DNA from: Parasponia andersonii
Taxonomy: Eukaryota > Streptophyta > Magnoliopsida > Rosales > Cannabaceae
Assembly (NCBI GenBank): GCA_002914805.1
Contig: JXTB01000174.1
Location: 45,938-109,937, forward strand
Direction of reading: 5' to 3'
DNA length: 64,000 bases
Part shown: piece by piece, positions 62,151 through 64,000 of the stretch
Layout: each line of letters begins with the position of its first letter
How positions within the stretch are numbered: the stretch's first letter is position 1
Program-made: the position numbers and the translations under genes
Notes under the pieces: model-generated
Seen by the model: only the letters and a program-made list of their open reading frames with translations
What the model was told of the DNA's origin: nothing
Databases searched by the model: none

Positions 62151-63109
62151 TGAGACCCGTTCCCGAACCTTGTGCTATGAGGAAGGCCACGCAGATCGCA
62201 CGTGATCTCACCATCGGCCTTTGGGCCGTCCGAGCTTAGGGCAGAACCCATCACTGACCCCAGACGGTCCGGCCAGTCAGACCCCAACCATGACAGTTGG
62301 GGGTCTGAGGCCCCAAGGGTCTACTATCTGGGAACAACGGCCCTTATCTCAACAGTCGGAAGGGTCAGAAGCACCAAGGTCCCCATCACTGACCCCAGAC
62401 GGCCCAGCCAGTCAGACCCCAACCATGATAGCTGGGGGTCAGAGGCCCCAAGGGTCTGCTATCTGAGAACAGCGGCCCTTACCTCAACAGTCGGAGGGGT
62501 CAAAAGCCCCAAGGGTCTTCAGACTGGGTACAATGGAAAGTAACCCACGGCTCCAGATCCAGACAGAGCATTTAATGCGATCTTGGGTAGGTGTGTGTAC
62601 CAGAGACAGGCCGTCCTGACAGAACGGCGATTTGCCCAAATCTTACTCCTGACAGATTGAAGCCGTAGGAGGCGGCGAAAATCAGGCCACGGTAGCACAG
62701 AGGAGATCACAGAAATCTCGGCTCGTGACGGTTAAAAAAGATCTTGAGGTGAAAGGTACTCATTCCTGAGATAGAGAATCAGGCTGTTCACTATCTCAGG
62801 ACTATACATATAGAAGCCATACGTTCCCGAATGGGGATATATGCGCAACAAAGCTGATATATAAAAAATAGTCTGTGAACCAAAAGAAGATAGATATATA
62901 CACATACAAGTATATTTTTCCTTGCTACCCAACAAAAAAGAAAGACCACTTACTTAAGCATCGGAGAGTCTTTGCAGGTAGCCATCCCCGCCTCTCTGAT
63001 CTTGCTTGGAGTTCAGAGAACTTTGGGACAGTGAGGACAGGTGGACAGTTGGAGAATACAGCGTCAGCAGTTCAAGACACGTGGATGGCTGGTGAAAATC
63101 GCTCCAACA
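62151..63109 (+). repeat. 5' LTR of a Ty3/gypsy element, with internal tandem duplication
   Basis: GC-rich sequence starting tgagacccgttcccg and ending ctccaaca, directly before ttgggcgtcgtctgtgagaa. That phrase resembles the ttggcgccgtctgtg site that follows the 5' LTR in many plant gypsy elements. Inside, a 135-bp unit starting ccatcactgaccccagac at 62248 is repeated at 62383-62517. TATA-like sequence is at about 62803-62813. The 3' LTR lies outside the window, so the ends are inferred. Confidence 0.7.
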
Positions 63110-63205
63110 GTTGGGCGTCGTCTGTGAGAAAAGGTTGAGCGTGGAAAAGAGAGTGAGAAACTCGCAACCACACCCTCCCCGAACAAAAAATCCGTACAAC
63201 GTCTG

Positions 63206-64000
63206 ATGGCACCTTCAAGAATGACAACCAGGAGCACCCGTCCTGATGCCGAAGGAAGCTCCCGAGATGAACGATCAGATCTGGGGCAGAAGCTGGATCA
63301 GATGCTTGCCGCCCTGGCGGAAGCAAACAGAAAGGTAGAGATGGCCCACGAGGCCGTCCTGGGTCTAAGGGACGAGGTCGCCGAGGTACGCAGAGAAAAT
63401 GCTCGCCTCGAGGGTTTGCTGGCCAGTGAAGATAAGACCCAGCGGAGAGAAGATTTCGACGAAGAAGTCCAACAAGAGTTCGGAAGCCAACCGCGGGGAG
63501 AGGCCCCCGCCCCGTCCAGGTCACGAATGCAGGGGGTACAGCAAAGCCAGTCAAGACCTTTCCAAACCAGGGGGGCAATGGGCGGAAGACACCATGAGAG
63601 CCCTAGGGGTACGCCCCCCGACTGGAAGCAAGAGATAATGGCAGAGTTGGGTAAGAGACTCGGTAACCATCATAGTCAGACCCCCGATGATCTGGCAGAA
63701 CAAACTGTGTGAGGCATCAATCGGACGGCCTTCGCTGACTGGATCCAGATGGAACCCAAGCCGAGAGACTTCACGACCCCGACCTTCAGGCCGTTCGAGG
63801 GGAAAACTGACCCCTCAACCACATATACCACTTCCAGCAGAAGATGGCCCTAGAGACGAGAGACGAGGCTGTAACTTGCAAAGTTTTCTCTACGACTCTT
63901 GTAGGACCAGCCCTGTTATGGTTCAGGCAGCTCCCAGAAAAGTCCATAAATGGGTTCGAGGACTTCTGCAGACTTTTCCTGAGGCAGTACGCAGGTGTCT
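63206..64000 (+). pseudogene. Ty3/gypsy gag, broken, continues past the window
   Basis: The first 168 codons (63206-63712) encode an Arg/Glu-rich N-terminal gag region with a coiled-coil-like stretch (LDQMLAALAEANRKVEMAHE, about residues 31-50). After a TGA at 63710-63712 the frame continues with the retrotransposon gag core TPTFRPFEGKTDP. A one-base loss near 63805-63815 then shifts frame, and the rest reads DEAVTCKVFSTTLVGPALLW followed by FEDFCRLFLRQY. With two breaks this copy cannot make an intact gag. Protease and polymerase lie beyond 64000. Confidence 0.8.

Overview
The window is nuclear DNA from a flowering plant, most likely a eudicot. It is AT-rich, the genes have many GT-AG introns, the gene set is plant-specific (an HD2-type histone deacetylase, a chloroplast type-II peroxiredoxin, a CSLA mannan synthase), and the intergenic space is full of plant transposons. 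I cannot name the species from sequence alone.

Layout. 274-3287 (+): HD2-type histone deacetylase, 9 exons. 4183-6044: a hAT-type element with an 8-bp target duplication, a Mutator-type MITE with a 9-bp duplication, and a tRNA-derived SINE-like sequence. 7422-11081 (-): splicing factor U2AF35. 11282-11364 (+): tRNA-Leu(TAA), only 200 bp from the U2AF35 start codon. 11380-13330: an AT-rich complex tandem repeat. 13973-18090 (-): cytosolic enolase, 17 exons, two of them damaged by undersized assembly gaps. 18241-33780: a gene desert with a decayed Ty1/copia element (22674-27801). 33905-34594 (+): intronless, GC-rich chloroplast peroxiredoxin IIE. 35690-36065 (-): PPR pseudogene fragment. 37611-42397 (-): CSLA glucomannan 4-beta-mannosyltransferase, 9 exons. 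42400-56760: a second desert with MITEs, a direct duplication around a copia relic, and a second hAT copy. 56763-57236 (-): short intronless acidic plant protein of unknown function. 59389-61070: a long-terminal-inverted-repeat element of unrecognised family. 61507-61806 (+): truncated FCP1/HAD-like fragment. 61871-62112: a second copy of a Mutator-type MITE. 62151-64000: the 5' LTR and broken gag of a GC-rich Ty3/gypsy element that runs off the right edge.

The genes are independent housekeeping or cell-wall genes and do not form a cluster or pathway. The most useful new information is in the mobile DNA: three families whose ends and target duplications can be read directly, plus the long-TIR element. 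There are also two places in enolase where the assembly has silently lost about 62 coding bases. I found no CRISPR array, operon or clearly new biochemical system.
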